Origin: Planctomycetaceae bacterium
GTDB lineage: Bacteria; Planctomycetota; Planctomycetia; Planctomycetales; Planctomycetaceae
Length of the DNA: 45,849 nt
Direction of reading: 5' to 3'
Assembly (NCBI GenBank): GCA_900299185.1
Contig: OMIV01000038.1
Coordinates: 1-45,849 of the forward strand
The notes beneath the pieces are model-generated. The model was not told where the DNA came from, made no database searches, and was given only the letters and a program-made list of their open reading frames with translations. Positions 17,529 through 25,753 of this stretch are shown in pieces. Positions within the stretch are counted from its first letter, which is position 1, and every line of letters begins with the position of its first letter. The translations under genes were made by a program, and so were the position numbers.

Positions 17529-19180
17529 GTCCGTTTCAAGAAACGCTCAAACTCATTAAGCAGTACCGCATGCCATCTGGCGCGGAGTTGGCTGCCGGTG
17601 TAAAGAAGTGGTGGCAGTCGGACTCAAAGTGGTTCGGCATCAGCATGGCTGCCCACGGATTGGTGTTGTTGGCAGTGGCCTTTGTGCCGATGGCGACTCA
17701 GACCAAGGAGAAGACAGAAGCCCCTTCGTTCGAGTCAACTCAGGTCGACACAACGACTCAAGAAGCTGACTTTACTCAGTTCGAGATTGGCGAAGCTCCA
17801 ATCGAACCGACTGAGCTTTCCACTGAGTCGCTGACGATAATGGAAGCTCCAGCCGTTGAAGCTCAGACAGAGCAATACAACGACGACAGCGCCGTGTTCG
17901 AAGCTCGTGGTGGTGGCAACGCCAATACAGAAGCTACTGGCGTAGGTGATCTCGGTGGATTCTCAATCGCTGCTGTCGGAAACGGACCGGCTGCCACAGG
18001 TGGAGTTGCAGGGCAGGGACGCGGCGAAGGCGTAGCGTTCGGTGCCGGCGGTGGTGGTGGCAGTGGCTTCGGCGGCCGTGGTAAGGGCAGCCGAGAAGCT
18101 ATGCTCGGATCTGGCGGTGGTACCAAGCAGACTGAGAAGTCCGTGCAAGGTGCGTTGATTTGGTTTGCTCGCCACCAAAACCCTGACGGAAGTTGGAGTA
18201 TTCACAACCAGGTCTGTCGCGATGGTAATTGCACTTGCGGTGGTGAAGGCGATGTGAAGTCCAATTCGGCTGCAACGGCTTTTGCTCTGTTACCGTTCTT
18301 GGCCGCAGGCCAAACTCATGAAACAGATGGCCCATTCAAGGCGACGATTTCTCGTGGCTTGAATTGGATGGTTGCCAACCAAGACAAGAACAACGGTTGC
18401 CTCGCCGCGAAGGGCGATCAACAAATGATGTATACCCACGGGTTAGCTGCCATTGTTATGGCTGAAGCCTATGGGTTGTCACAGGACAAGCGTCTGTTGT
18501 TGCCGACACAGGGCGCTATCAGGTTCATCGAAGCCGCTCAAAGCAAGACGACCGGTAGTTGGGTCTATGGTCCTGATCCGAACGCCAAGAACGGTGACAC
18601 GTCGGTTTTCGGTTGGCAGTTGATGGCTTTGAAGAGTGCTCAGATGGCCGGGCTACAAGTTAATCCGGCAACCATGCAAGGTGCCAAGAAGTGGCTGAAG
18701 GATGCATCGAAGGGCAAGGCCGGCGGCCTTTTCTGTTACAACGTCGAAGCTGGGCCGTCGCCGACGATGACTGCCGTCGGTGTGCTCGGGACTCAGTATC
18801 TGGGGGCCGAACGCAATGACCCTCGCATTGTCGAAGGCATGAACTACTTCATGACCTTGCTCCCGAATCCCAAGTCCCGCAACTGCTACTACTGGTACTA
18901 CGCAACTCAGGTGATGCATAACCTTCCCGGCCCCGAATGGGATCGCTGGAATCGCGAGATGCGTCGCGTGTTGGTCGACAGCCAAGTCAAAGATGGGTGT
19001 GCGATGGGCAGTTGGGATCCTAACCTTCCGACGCCTGACCCCTGGGGCAAGCACGGTGGTCGCATCATGGTGACCAGCATCGCTGCTCTTACTCTGGAGG
19101 TCTACTACCGCTATCTGCCGCTCTACAAACTCGATCCAGAGTCCACTGCCGGTACCAAGAAGACTGCGATGGCTAACTAA
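17525..19180 (+). CDS. Toroid (prenyltransferase/squalene-oxidase repeat) protein with TonB-like anchor, copy A
   Basis: A 551-residue protein. Residues about 36-56 form a single transmembrane helix containing S40-M-A-A-H44-G, the S-x-x-x-H motif through which TonB engages ExbB/ExbD. An acidic segment with PIEPTELSTES (near 92-102) and a Gly-rich linker (about 120-200) follow. From about 203 to the end is an alpha/alpha toroid of the terpene cyclase, prenyltransferase and complement-TED type: repeats begin GALIWFARHQNPDGSW and continue with paired helices. Catalytic aspartate motifs of cyclases are not obvious. A conserved cysteine cluster C231-x4-C236-x-C238 lies in the first repeat. Start overlaps the upstream stop (ATGA). 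It is followed by an intrinsic terminator, then a paralogous gene. Confidence 0.87.
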   Translation: MSPFQETLKLIKQYRMPSGAELAAGVKKWWQSDSKWFGISMAAHGLVLLAVAFVPMATQTKEKTEAPSFESTQVDTTTQEADFTQFEIGEAPIEPTELSTESLTIMEAPAVEAQTEQYNDDSAVFEARGGGNANTEATGVGDLGGFSIAAVGNGPAATGGVAGQGRGEGVAFGAGGGGGSGFGGRGKGSREAMLGSGGGTKQTEKSVQGALIWFARHQNPDGSWSIHNQVCRDGNCTCGGEGDVKSNSAATAFALLPFLAAGQTHETDGPFKATISRGLNWMVANQDKNNGCLAAKGDQQMMYTHGLAAIVMAEAYGLSQDKRLLLPTQGAIRFIEAAQSKTTGSWVYGPDPNAKNGDTSVFGWQLMALKSAQMAGLQVNPATMQGAKKWLKDASKGKAGGLFCYNVEAGPSPTMTAVGVLGTQYLGAERNDPRIVEGMNYFMTLLPNPKSRNCYYWYYATQVMHNLPGPEWDRWNREMRRVLVDSQVKDGCAMGSWDPNLPTPDPWGKHGGRIMVTSIAALTLEVYYRYLPLYKLDPESTAGTKKTAMAN

Positions 19181-19206
19181 TCCTATAAGCAGATTGTTCA
19201 AAGCAT

Positions 19207-19248
19207 AGAGCCCATGCTCAGTTGATGAGCGTGGGCTCTTTTCGTTTT
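19207..19248 (+). terminator. Rho-independent terminator between the toroid paralogs
   Basis: Arms 19207-19220 and 19226-19239 (AGAGCCCATGCTCA against its complement with one G-T pair) enclose a five-base loop and are followed by TTTCGTTTT. It lies 26 bases after the stop of toroid copy A, so copy B is probably expressed at a lower level by read-through or from its own promoter. Confidence 0.85.
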
Positions 19249-19309
19249 CAGAGTGCCAAAAAGTTTCCGATCAGAAGGATTTGTAATTTGAACTAAGGAG
19301 ATCACCGCC

Positions 19310-20956
19310 ATGTGGGCAATGCGCGACGTTGTTCGATTGATGAGACTCTTTCGAACGCCAACGACTCGTGAGTGTTTGAGCCGAATTCGGGAGTGGTGGC
19401 GATCAGACTCAAAGTGGTTCGCGATCAGTATTGGTGCGCATGGCGTCGTCTTGTTGATTGTCGCGTTCATTCCGATGACTCAGCAGGTTCGAGCACTCAC
19501 TGAAGCGGCTCTGACTTATGAACCTGCTGAGGTCGATGTCACATCCGAGGCCGTTGAGTTTGCTGAGTTCAATCTCGGCGAAGCTCCGATCGAAGCCACG
19601 GAACTGAGCACCGAAACTTTAACTGCGATGGGCGATGCATCGTTGCTGGATGTGAGTGGTGAAGCTGATCTCGATGAGCGAGTGGCATTCGATGCGAGTC
19701 CTGATCGCAACGGTCAGGGCTCTGGTGTCTCTGGAGATTTGAGCCCATTTTCAATGTCACTTCTCCAAGATGGTCCTGGCAGTGATGGTGGGCAGCCGGG
19801 ACAAACCCGACCCGGTGACGGTGAATCGTTATCACCAGGAGGGCCGGGATCATTCGGCAGCCGCTCGCATACGGAACGTGCCAAGGGATTGGCAAATGGA
19901 GGCACTCAGCAAACCGAACGAGCGGTGCAAGGAGCCCTCGTTTGGTTCTCACGCCATCAGAATCCCGATGGCAGTTGGAGCTTGCACAACCATGTTTGTC
20001 GCGACGGAAACTGCACTTGTGGCAGTACTGGAGAAACGCGATCGAACGCCGCCGCGACTGCGTTTGCATTACTACCGTACTTGGCGGCGGGACAGACTCA
20101 TGTAAGCGATGGGCCGTTCAAACCGACGATTTCGCGCGGACTGAATTGGTTGGTTTCCAACCAGAATTCGACCACAGGCAGCCTCGCAGGTCAGGGTGAC
20201 GCACAAGTCATGTATACCCACGGACTCGCGACGATTGCGTTGGTCGAAGCTTATGGTCTTTCGAAGGACAAGCGGCTGATGTTGCCTGCTCAAGCAGCGG
20301 TTAACTTCATTCAGAATGCGCAAGGCACTGCAACCGGTAGTTGGACCTACACTCCAGATCCCAACTCGAAATCCGGGGACACGTCCATCTTTGGCTGGCA
20401 ACTCATGGCACTGAAGAGCGCCCAAATGGCCGGACTGCAGGTGAATCCTATGTCATTGCAGGGGGCTCAGAAGTGGCTCAAGTCAGTCTCCAAAGGGAAG
20501 GCCGGAGGATTGTTTTGTTACACGGTTAATTCCGGCCCGACTCCGACGATGACATCCGTTGGACTACTTGGCACTCAGTACTTGGGGGCTCCGCGAAAAG
20601 ATCCTCGCATCACAGAAGGCATGAATTTCCTGATGTCGCATCTGCCAAACCCCATGCAGCGGAACTGCTACTACTGGTACTACGCCACTCAAGTGATGCA
20701 TAACTTGCCGGGGCCAGAGTGGGACCGTTGGAATCGTGAGATGCGTCGCGTGCTCGTCGAAACGCAAGAGAAGGACGGTTATGCGATGGGGAGTTGGGAT
20801 CCCAATCTTCCAACGCCAGATCCATGGGGAAAGCACGGAGGACGAATCATGGTGTCGAGCATCGCGGCCCTGACTCTTGAGGTCTACTACCGCTACTTGC
20901 CGCTCTACAACACCGAGCCCGACACGATGTCTTACAAGAAAACTGTGTCGAAGTGA
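19310..20956 (+). CDS. Toroid (prenyltransferase/squalene-oxidase repeat) protein with TonB-like anchor, copy B
   Basis: A 548-residue paralog of the preceding gene. The N-terminal helix carries S40-I-G-A-H44-G at exactly the same positions as copy A. The shared segment PIEATELSTETL and the whole toroid domain are closely similar, including CRDGNCTCG and the C-terminal WDPNLPTPDPWGKHGGRIM. The linker (about 115-195) differs strongly and is richer in Pro, Ser and Asp, less in Gly. The pattern, conserved ends and toroid with a diverged linker, is that of a tandem duplication under constraint. The ATG has AAGGAG nine bases upstream. It lies behind a terminator, so separate regulation is likely. 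The ligand of the toroid is unknown. Confidence 0.87.
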   Translation: MWAMRDVVRLMRLFRTPTTRECLSRIREWWRSDSKWFAISIGAHGVVLLIVAFIPMTQQVRALTEAALTYEPAEVDVTSEAVEFAEFNLGEAPIEATELSTETLTAMGDASLLDVSGEADLDERVAFDASPDRNGQGSGVSGDLSPFSMSLLQDGPGSDGGQPGQTRPGDGESLSPGGPGSFGSRSHTERAKGLANGGTQQTERAVQGALVWFSRHQNPDGSWSLHNHVCRDGNCTCGSTGETRSNAAATAFALLPYLAAGQTHVSDGPFKPTISRGLNWLVSNQNSTTGSLAGQGDAQVMYTHGLATIALVEAYGLSKDKRLMLPAQAAVNFIQNAQGTATGSWTYTPDPNSKSGDTSIFGWQLMALKSAQMAGLQVNPMSLQGAQKWLKSVSKGKAGGLFCYTVNSGPTPTMTSVGLLGTQYLGAPRKDPRITEGMNFLMSHLPNPMQRNCYYWYYATQVMHNLPGPEWDRWNREMRRVLVETQEKDGYAMGSWDPNLPTPDPWGKHGGRIMVSSIAALTLEVYYRYLPLYNTEPDTMSYKKTVSK

Positions 20957-21108
20957 TTCCTGTAAGAAACAATTCATACCGGGAACAGAATCGCGATTGG
21001 AGCATCTTCCATTCGATGATCGGGGGCGGAGAACTCACGAACGAGCTTCTCCGCGTCGTGATGCTGCGAGACTGACTGCTGACTAAGCGAGGAAACCGAG
21101 TTGACCTA

Positions 21109-21150
21109 CTGCTTCTGTCGTGACGCTGAGCAGTGTCACGACAGAAGCAG
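21109..21150. terminator. Long perfect hairpin between convergent genes
   Basis: Arms 21109-21124 and 21135-21150 are perfectly complementary over 16 bases (CTGCTTCTGTCGTGAC and its complement) around a ten-base loop. It lies between the end of toroid copy B (20956) and the end of the protoglobin gene (21195) and probably stops transcription from both sides. No long T run flanks it, so it may work with Rho or be a structural barrier. Confidence 0.65.
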
Positions 21151-21194
21151 CGCGGCCGGTCTTGTCTTTTGGTGAGTGTGTTACCAACTACATT

Positions 21195-21782
21195 CTAAGG
21201 CGTTGTGGCATAGTGGCGATTGATGAAGTCGTTCTGCAGCCATAGCAGTTTGTTGAACGCCAGGATGGTGCGGATTTCGCGATCACGGTCCAAGCTTAAT
21301 GCTAAGACAGCTTGGAAAAGCATGTCCGCGATGACGCCCATTAAGGCGTTCATTTGGACTAACGGCACATCGATCTCTTTATTGCCAGCCTTGGGAGTAT
21401 GAATCTTGCCGACGGCATCCAAGTACTTCGCCATTCGCGCGTCATAGGGATTGCCAAACACGTTCATGAAGTAGCGACGTAGCTGATCCTTACGGAACTT
21501 GATCTGCTCATCATTGCCGGACAGCGAGGCTGCGTCGGTCGGAGTTTGCCCATCAAAACCATGTTGACGTGGCACGAAGTGGCGACGCGTCGCGTCATAA
21601 CTCAGCAGTTTGTCGTAGGTCGCTTCGACGAGTTTCGGAACGACAGGTACAAGCTTGGAAGCGGCTGCGTGAATCGCTGCCGCATCGTCTTTCGTGAAGC
21701 CGATGAAGTCGACCAAGTATTCGTAGCGATATTGAGAATCGGATTCGAGGCGTGGTTCGTCGATGGCCTTCACTTCAGACAT
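21195..21782 (-). CDS. Protoglobin-domain heme protein
   Basis: A 195-residue single-domain protoglobin. The fold is that of globin-coupled sensors without an attached signalling domain. Helical blocks typical of the family are FIGFTKDDAAAIHAAASKL (30-48), LVEATYDKLLSYDATRRHF (53-71) and MAKYLDAVGKIHTPKAG, where the histidine in VGKIH is the likely proximal heme ligand. Such proteins bind O2, CO or NO and may act in gas sensing or detoxification; the role here is unknown. The ATG at 21782 is chosen because homology starts with the following residues; longer starts add about 58 residues without resemblance. No clear ribosome site is seen. It is divergent from the zinc-ribbon gene. Confidence 0.8.
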   Translation of the reverse strand: MSEVKAIDEPRLESDSQYRYEYLVDFIGFTKDDAAAIHAAASKLVPVVPKLVEATYDKLLSYDATRRHFVPRQHGFDGQTPTDAASLSGNDEQIKFRKDQLRRYFMNVFGNPYDARMAKYLDAVGKIHTPKAGNKEIDVPLVQMNALMGVIADMLFQAVLALSLDRDREIRTILAFNKLLWLQNDFINRHYATTP

Positions 21783-22230
21783 GTTGATCGTTGAGTAGAC
21801 GAGTTTGTTGAGCGTCTTCGAAGACGGGGCAGACTGACCACGAACGTTATTTTGACACGTGCTGAAATCCCAGTTGGCTTCAGGTCGGTAATGTCGAGGT
21901 TCCCGCTCCGGAGAATGGATTGAGAGTTGTTCCTCAAAGACGGTTCGACCTAACAAATGTATTTGCCATCGGCGATTCAGGGCTGCTTTCGGCTGCCATG
22001 TTTCTTGGAGAGAACTATCGGTCTTCCTCTAAAAATTACGTGATCGCTTTGGGTGCATGAACGTTTGCGGTCAGCAGCTTTCTAGCTGACCATGCCGATG
22101 TTGATCTGAAACGAATCTCATTAGACGCAAGCAAGAGTCATGCGTTGGCCGTTGTTTGAACACTCTAAGTGGCTCAACGGCTGCGATTGTGAGAAGTCGT
22201 ACTGCTCTTGCCCGGAGAGGATCATTGTTC
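21783..22230. other. Divergent intergenic region upstream of protoglobin and zinc-ribbon genes
   Basis: About 450 bases without a supported gene. It must carry the promoters for the two divergent genes. I find no repeated motif or hairpin that stands out. Confidence 0.4.
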
Positions 22231-22806
22231 GTGATCGAATTTCGTTGCAGCTCGTGCGAGAAGTTATTGAAGGTCCAAGATTCACATGCGGGATCTCGGG
22301 CGCGTTGTCCCTCCTGCGGAGAGCTGTTGAGTATTCCAGCACTTCCTTCTGGCAACATTGCACCGCCGGTTGAGGTTGAAGAGTCTCCCTATATATCGCC
22401 TTCAACTGGCGAAGCCCCAAACGTGGATGATGACTCAAAGGTCTGTCCGTTTTGTTGTGAGACGATCAAGCGAGCCGCGAGGAAGTGCAAGCACTGCGGG
22501 GAGCAGTTGGACCGCGGTGAAGAGCGACTACCTCGCAAATTTGACATCGGTGGTGTGATGTCGTTTTGGTGGAAGGTCTTCGTGAAGCAGCCAGGAATGG
22601 TGATTGGGACCAGCCTCGTCGCCTCATTTCTGCCGGTGCTGTTTTATTTGCCTTTGATCTTTGCTTTTCCACTGCTGGCAGTGGCGGGCCAAGACCATGA
22701 TGACCTCATGGCAGCTGGAATTGGCCTTGGGATACTGGCGTGTTTCTTTTTCGCTGCGTGCTCGGGCTTCGTTCTCGCGGCTGGCATGTTGCGAGTTCAC
22801 GAGTAG
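22231..22806 (+). CDS. N-terminal part of a zinc-ribbon membrane protein, cut by an in-frame TAG
   Basis: A 191-residue product that reads as the front part of a longer gene. It has two zinc ribbons: C6-x2-C9 with C26-x2-C29, and C72-x2-C75 with C86-x2-C89. Two transmembrane segments follow, near 123-150 and 163-185. The frame stops at TAG 22804-22806, directly after GMLRVHE, and continues in the same frame with LIREQPVTFNEMFL and more membrane helices. GTG 22231 is chosen because GAGAGG lies about ten bases upstream and the first zinc ribbon starts there; TTG 22225 is an alternative. It is either a pseudogene, a sequencing error or a read-through gene. Confidence 0.7.
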   Translation: MIEFRCSSCEKLLKVQDSHAGSRARCPSCGELLSIPALPSGNIAPPVEVEESPYISPSTGEAPNVDDDSKVCPFCCETIKRAARKCKHCGEQLDRGEERLPRKFDIGGVMSFWWKVFVKQPGMVIGTSLVASFLPVLFYLPLIFAFPLLAVAGQDHDDLMAAGIGLGILACFFFAACSGFVLAAGMLRVHE

Positions 22807-22824
22807 CTTATCCGTGAGCAGCCG

Positions 22825-23223
22825 GTGACATTCAATGAGATGTTCTTGCCACTACATCTTATGCCTCGTGTTATCGGACTTTGTCTCGTTCTGACGCTTA
22901 TGTATCTCGCTGGTTGCATGGCGTGCTTTTTCCCCGGCATCTTCGTGATGCTGGTATTCTGGCCTGCAATCTTCGTGATTCACGATGAAGACTGCGGTGT
23001 CTTTGAAAGCTTAAGTCGCGCTAAAGCGATCACTGATTCCAAATGGCTTAATTCGCTCATCGTTGGCATCGTCTGTATTGCCATCCAGAACGCTGGCGTG
23101 CTTCTGCTTTATGTGGGCCTATTGATTTCTATGCCGATGGGATACCTGTTGCTGGCGGCTTGCTATGTCTCAATGCGTTGGGAGTACGAGGACGAGCACG
23201 GACCAATCGCAGCTCATTCCTGA
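22825..23223 (+). pseudogene. C-terminal part of the interrupted zinc-ribbon membrane protein
   Basis: This frame is contiguous with the preceding ORF across the TAG at 22804-22806; coding character begins at 22807 (LIREQPVTF). It encodes about 132-138 residues with three or four hydrophobic helices and the segment HDEDCGVFESLSRAKAITDSKW, which resembles the conserved middle of multi-helix bacterial membrane proteins whose long helices come in pairs. There is no ribosome site before the GTG at 22825, so independent translation is doubtful. Restoring the TAG to a sense codon would give a protein of about 330 residues. Confidence 0.65.
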
Positions 23224-23400
23224 GAAACTGCAGCCTGTGCCAATCATTCTCTGGGGCAGCGGTGCTTTAGAATGGTTAAGCATCATGCTTCAAACACGAT
23301 TGGTGGCACCGGTGTTCGCTGCCTCTGCGAACTTTGCTTCTTGATGGTGGATGAATTCTTACTCCAGGGAAGAGGCGAGGAACGCGGGGACTTAAGCGAG

Positions 23401-25137
23401 TCACTCCGGCAATGTCAGTTTGCCTTCGCGCTCGGCGTAGGCCAGTTCGGTGCTGACCATCAATGTCATCGCTCCGCCGCGGTCATCCTTTCCAAAATTG
23501 GCTGGTCGATCGAGGTACTCGCGGAGTGATTTCATCTTGCCGGTTCCCGTGCAGACATCGACCAGGTTGCCGTTCGGGCCGATCCGCATATTGATGCTTT
23601 TCCAAGCCCGCCGAACGACCGGTTCATAAGTGGTCCGATCCAACCAGCCTCGTCGCAGACCACGAGCGATCGCGAAGGTTGTCATACAAGTCACCGTTAA
23701 CTCGCGATAACTCTCGGGATGATCGACGACCTGATGCCACATTCCGAGTTCGTCTTGATGCTTGAGCATGGTTTGAAGGTGGTGAGTAAACAGCTTCTTG
23801 ATCTCATCATGAGCTGGACCTTGTTCGGGCAATTCAGAGAGCGTGAGCACCAACCCCAACGTTACAAATCCGTTGCCTCGTCCCCATGCGGTCTTCTCAG
23901 GATCGACGGGTGAATGCTGATGTAACCCATCGGCACGCAGGTTGAGCTTGGTCATGAAGCGGGCGTGGCGCAACGCCATGTCGACGTATTTGGTGTCCTT
24001 TGTGAGTCGCCCTGCTTGAGCCAAGATTGGCGTACCCATGAAGACTGCGTCGCTCATTTCTGAGTGATGCGGCATCGCTGCGAGCGGCTGGCCGTCTTTA
24101 TCGAAACCAAGGTCAGCAGCGAGTCGATCGAGTTCGACATACCGTGCGTCCCCAGTGCGATCGGCTAATTCGCCGAACACCAAATGTCCCGACAACGTGC
24201 TCGCGTTTACGTTCTTTCCAAGTGGGTTCTTATTGCCGGAGTAATAGGGTTGGACGATGCGCTCGACGTCTTGTCGATGCTTGGGGTTACCGGTGAGTTC
24301 CGACAGTCTCAATCGGCCGACAAGAGCCAGCGCGGGGATGTAGGCCACTTCGTTGAGCTGGTGGCCATATGGCATGCTCAATTCTTCTGCGACTTCAAGC
24401 GGACGGCGGGCAAGTCGTCGCAGCAATTCAACGCGAGCTGGTGATCGTTCAATGCTTCCGCTGGAAAGTAGCTTAGTCACGAGTTCGGTGGCTGATGATT
24501 GCTCGGTGACCTTCACTGTGACTGCTGGAATGAGTCCTACATCTGCCGGTGCTTGAACAACCAACGCCGCAGTCAGTTCATCCGACGGAGACGTTGCCGG
24601 AGAGAGACCATCGGCAAACTTGAGGCTTGGTCCATGTTTACTTGAGACCGAACCAACAAGCACTGCGGGCTGCTCGCCGCGTTCAACGACGATGACAACG
24701 TCAGGTCCGAGCATTCCGATCCACCGCCAAAGGTAGATGGATTCTGGATTCGTCGAATCGTCATACGCCTTGGCCTTCGGGGGATATCCACGACTCGGCG
24801 TACCTCCTGCTGAGTTCTTGGTGCTTTCGCTGGCTGCCAGACCTTCGGGGTTACCGACTGCGATTGTTGCCAAGGTGCAGTGTTGACGAAGCTCAATCAT
24901 CCGACCTAGTTGCGTGACTTGATTCGACGAAGTCTTCGCACCATCCAACCCTCCGATGATCAGAGCACGCGGTTTCGAGTGATTGAAGTTTAGAAAGTCG
25001 GCATCGATTTCACTGACAAGCGGTAGGCCTGTGCGAGTTACTCCACACGGTATTGAGAGTGTTGTCTTAGAGTCTTGAGCAGACGCCATAGACACGACAC
25101 TGAGCAAGACTCCCAAACAACTCGACAACCAGCGCAT
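23401..25137 (-). CDS. Secreted GH105-like glycosyl hydrolase (unsaturated rhamnogalacturonyl hydrolase family) with extra N-terminal domain
   Basis: A 578-residue exported protein (signal peptide 1-20 ending SMASA). Residues about 250-575 resemble the six-hairpin glycosidases of family GH105/GH88: SEMSDAVFMGTPILAQAG supplies the expected aspartate, then AWGRGNGFVTLGL and MWHQVVDHPES. These enzymes hydrate the unsaturated uronic acid end of pectin or ulvan fragments left by polysaccharide lyases, which would fit degradation of algal polysaccharides. Residues about 30-220 form a separate domain with PRALIIGGLDGAKTSSNQV, faintly like M14-type carboxypeptidase starts; I cannot confirm it. GAGGA precedes the ATG. 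No lyase or transporter genes are adjacent. Confidence 0.75.
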   Translation of the reverse strand: MRWLSSCLGVLLSVVSMASAQDSKTTLSIPCGVTRTGLPLVSEIDADFLNFNHSKPRALIIGGLDGAKTSSNQVTQLGRMIELRQHCTLATIAVGNPEGLAASESTKNSAGGTPSRGYPPKAKAYDDSTNPESIYLWRWIGMLGPDVVIVVERGEQPAVLVGSVSSKHGPSLKFADGLSPATSPSDELTAALVVQAPADVGLIPAVTVKVTEQSSATELVTKLLSSGSIERSPARVELLRRLARRPLEVAEELSMPYGHQLNEVAYIPALALVGRLRLSELTGNPKHRQDVERIVQPYYSGNKNPLGKNVNASTLSGHLVFGELADRTGDARYVELDRLAADLGFDKDGQPLAAMPHHSEMSDAVFMGTPILAQAGRLTKDTKYVDMALRHARFMTKLNLRADGLHQHSPVDPEKTAWGRGNGFVTLGLVLTLSELPEQGPAHDEIKKLFTHHLQTMLKHQDELGMWHQVVDHPESYRELTVTCMTTFAIARGLRRGWLDRTTYEPVVRRAWKSINMRIGPNGNLVDVCTGTGKMKSLREYLDRPANFGKDDRGGAMTLMVSTELAYAEREGKLTLPE

Positions 25138-25254
25138 CGCGAGATCCTCAAGTAAGACGATTCAAAGACTTCGGCCACCGGTGCGATGTTGGCGCAGCAG
25201 ATCCTCTTTCAACAAGCCTACGAACTTCGCGAGTAGGTTCGATCTGGAGTCCAT

Positions 25255-25299
25255 AAAACGACATGACCTCTGAAGGCCAAATGGACTTCAGAGGTCATG
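25255..25299 (-). terminator. Rho-independent terminator after the cytochrome gene
   Basis: Arms 25262-25275 and 25286-25299 are perfectly complementary over 14 bases (CATGACCTCTGAAG and its complement) with a ten-base loop. On the minus strand they are followed by TCGTTTTA. It ends the cytochrome transcript (stop at 25340) and separates it from the hydrolase gene. Confidence 0.85.
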
Positions 25300-25339
25300 A
25301 GCGGCGACTCAAATTGAGTTCGAATTCGCCGACCGCTGG

Positions 25340-25753
25340 TTACTTCTTATGAGCCTTATGGCAGGTCGCGCAGCCTTCACCAGTGACTTTTGCAAACGCG
25401 GCTTTGGCGGCTGCAACGTCTTTGGCTTCAGCTGCAGCAAGCACTTCGGCGGTCGCGGATTGGACGGCCTTGGCACCCTTGGCCCATTCGCCATCTGGGC
25501 AGCGACCGTCGTCCATCAAACCGTAGCCGGACTCATTGAGCACCGCCGCTCGCAGTGCAACTTCGTCCCAATCGACAGTCTCAGCATCAATAGCTTTCTT
25601 GAGAGCGCCACAATTCACACCAACCACGCCCTTCATGAGCTGCTTTGTGGTGGCAGGGCGAGTCTTGCCCTTCTTGATCTGTGCATCGACCGACTGCAGG
25701 CCCAGTCCGATAACGGTGGCCAGCGCGGCCAGCACCAACAGACGCTTCTTCAT
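25340..25753 (-). CDS. Exported cytochrome c'-like protein
   Basis: A 137-residue periplasmic protein with a signal peptide (MKKRLLVLAALATVIGLGLQSVDA) and one covalent heme site, C128-A-T-C131-H132, only six residues from the C-terminus. The helical Ala/Lys-rich body and C-terminal heme site fit the class II (cytochrome c') fold, whose members bind NO or transfer electrons. NCGALKKAIDAE near 47 is conserved-looking, with an extra cysteine. The ATG at 25753 is chosen for the GAGGAG about seven bases upstream and the clean signal peptide; longer in-frame starts add unrelated residues. It has its own terminator and is divergent from the DUF1501 operon. Confidence 0.85.
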   Translation of the reverse strand: MKKRLLVLAALATVIGLGLQSVDAQIKKGKTRPATTKQLMKGVVGVNCGALKKAIDAETVDWDEVALRAAVLNESGYGLMDDGRCPDGEWAKGAKAVQSATAEVLAAAEAKDVAAAKAAFAKVTGEGCATCHKAHKK

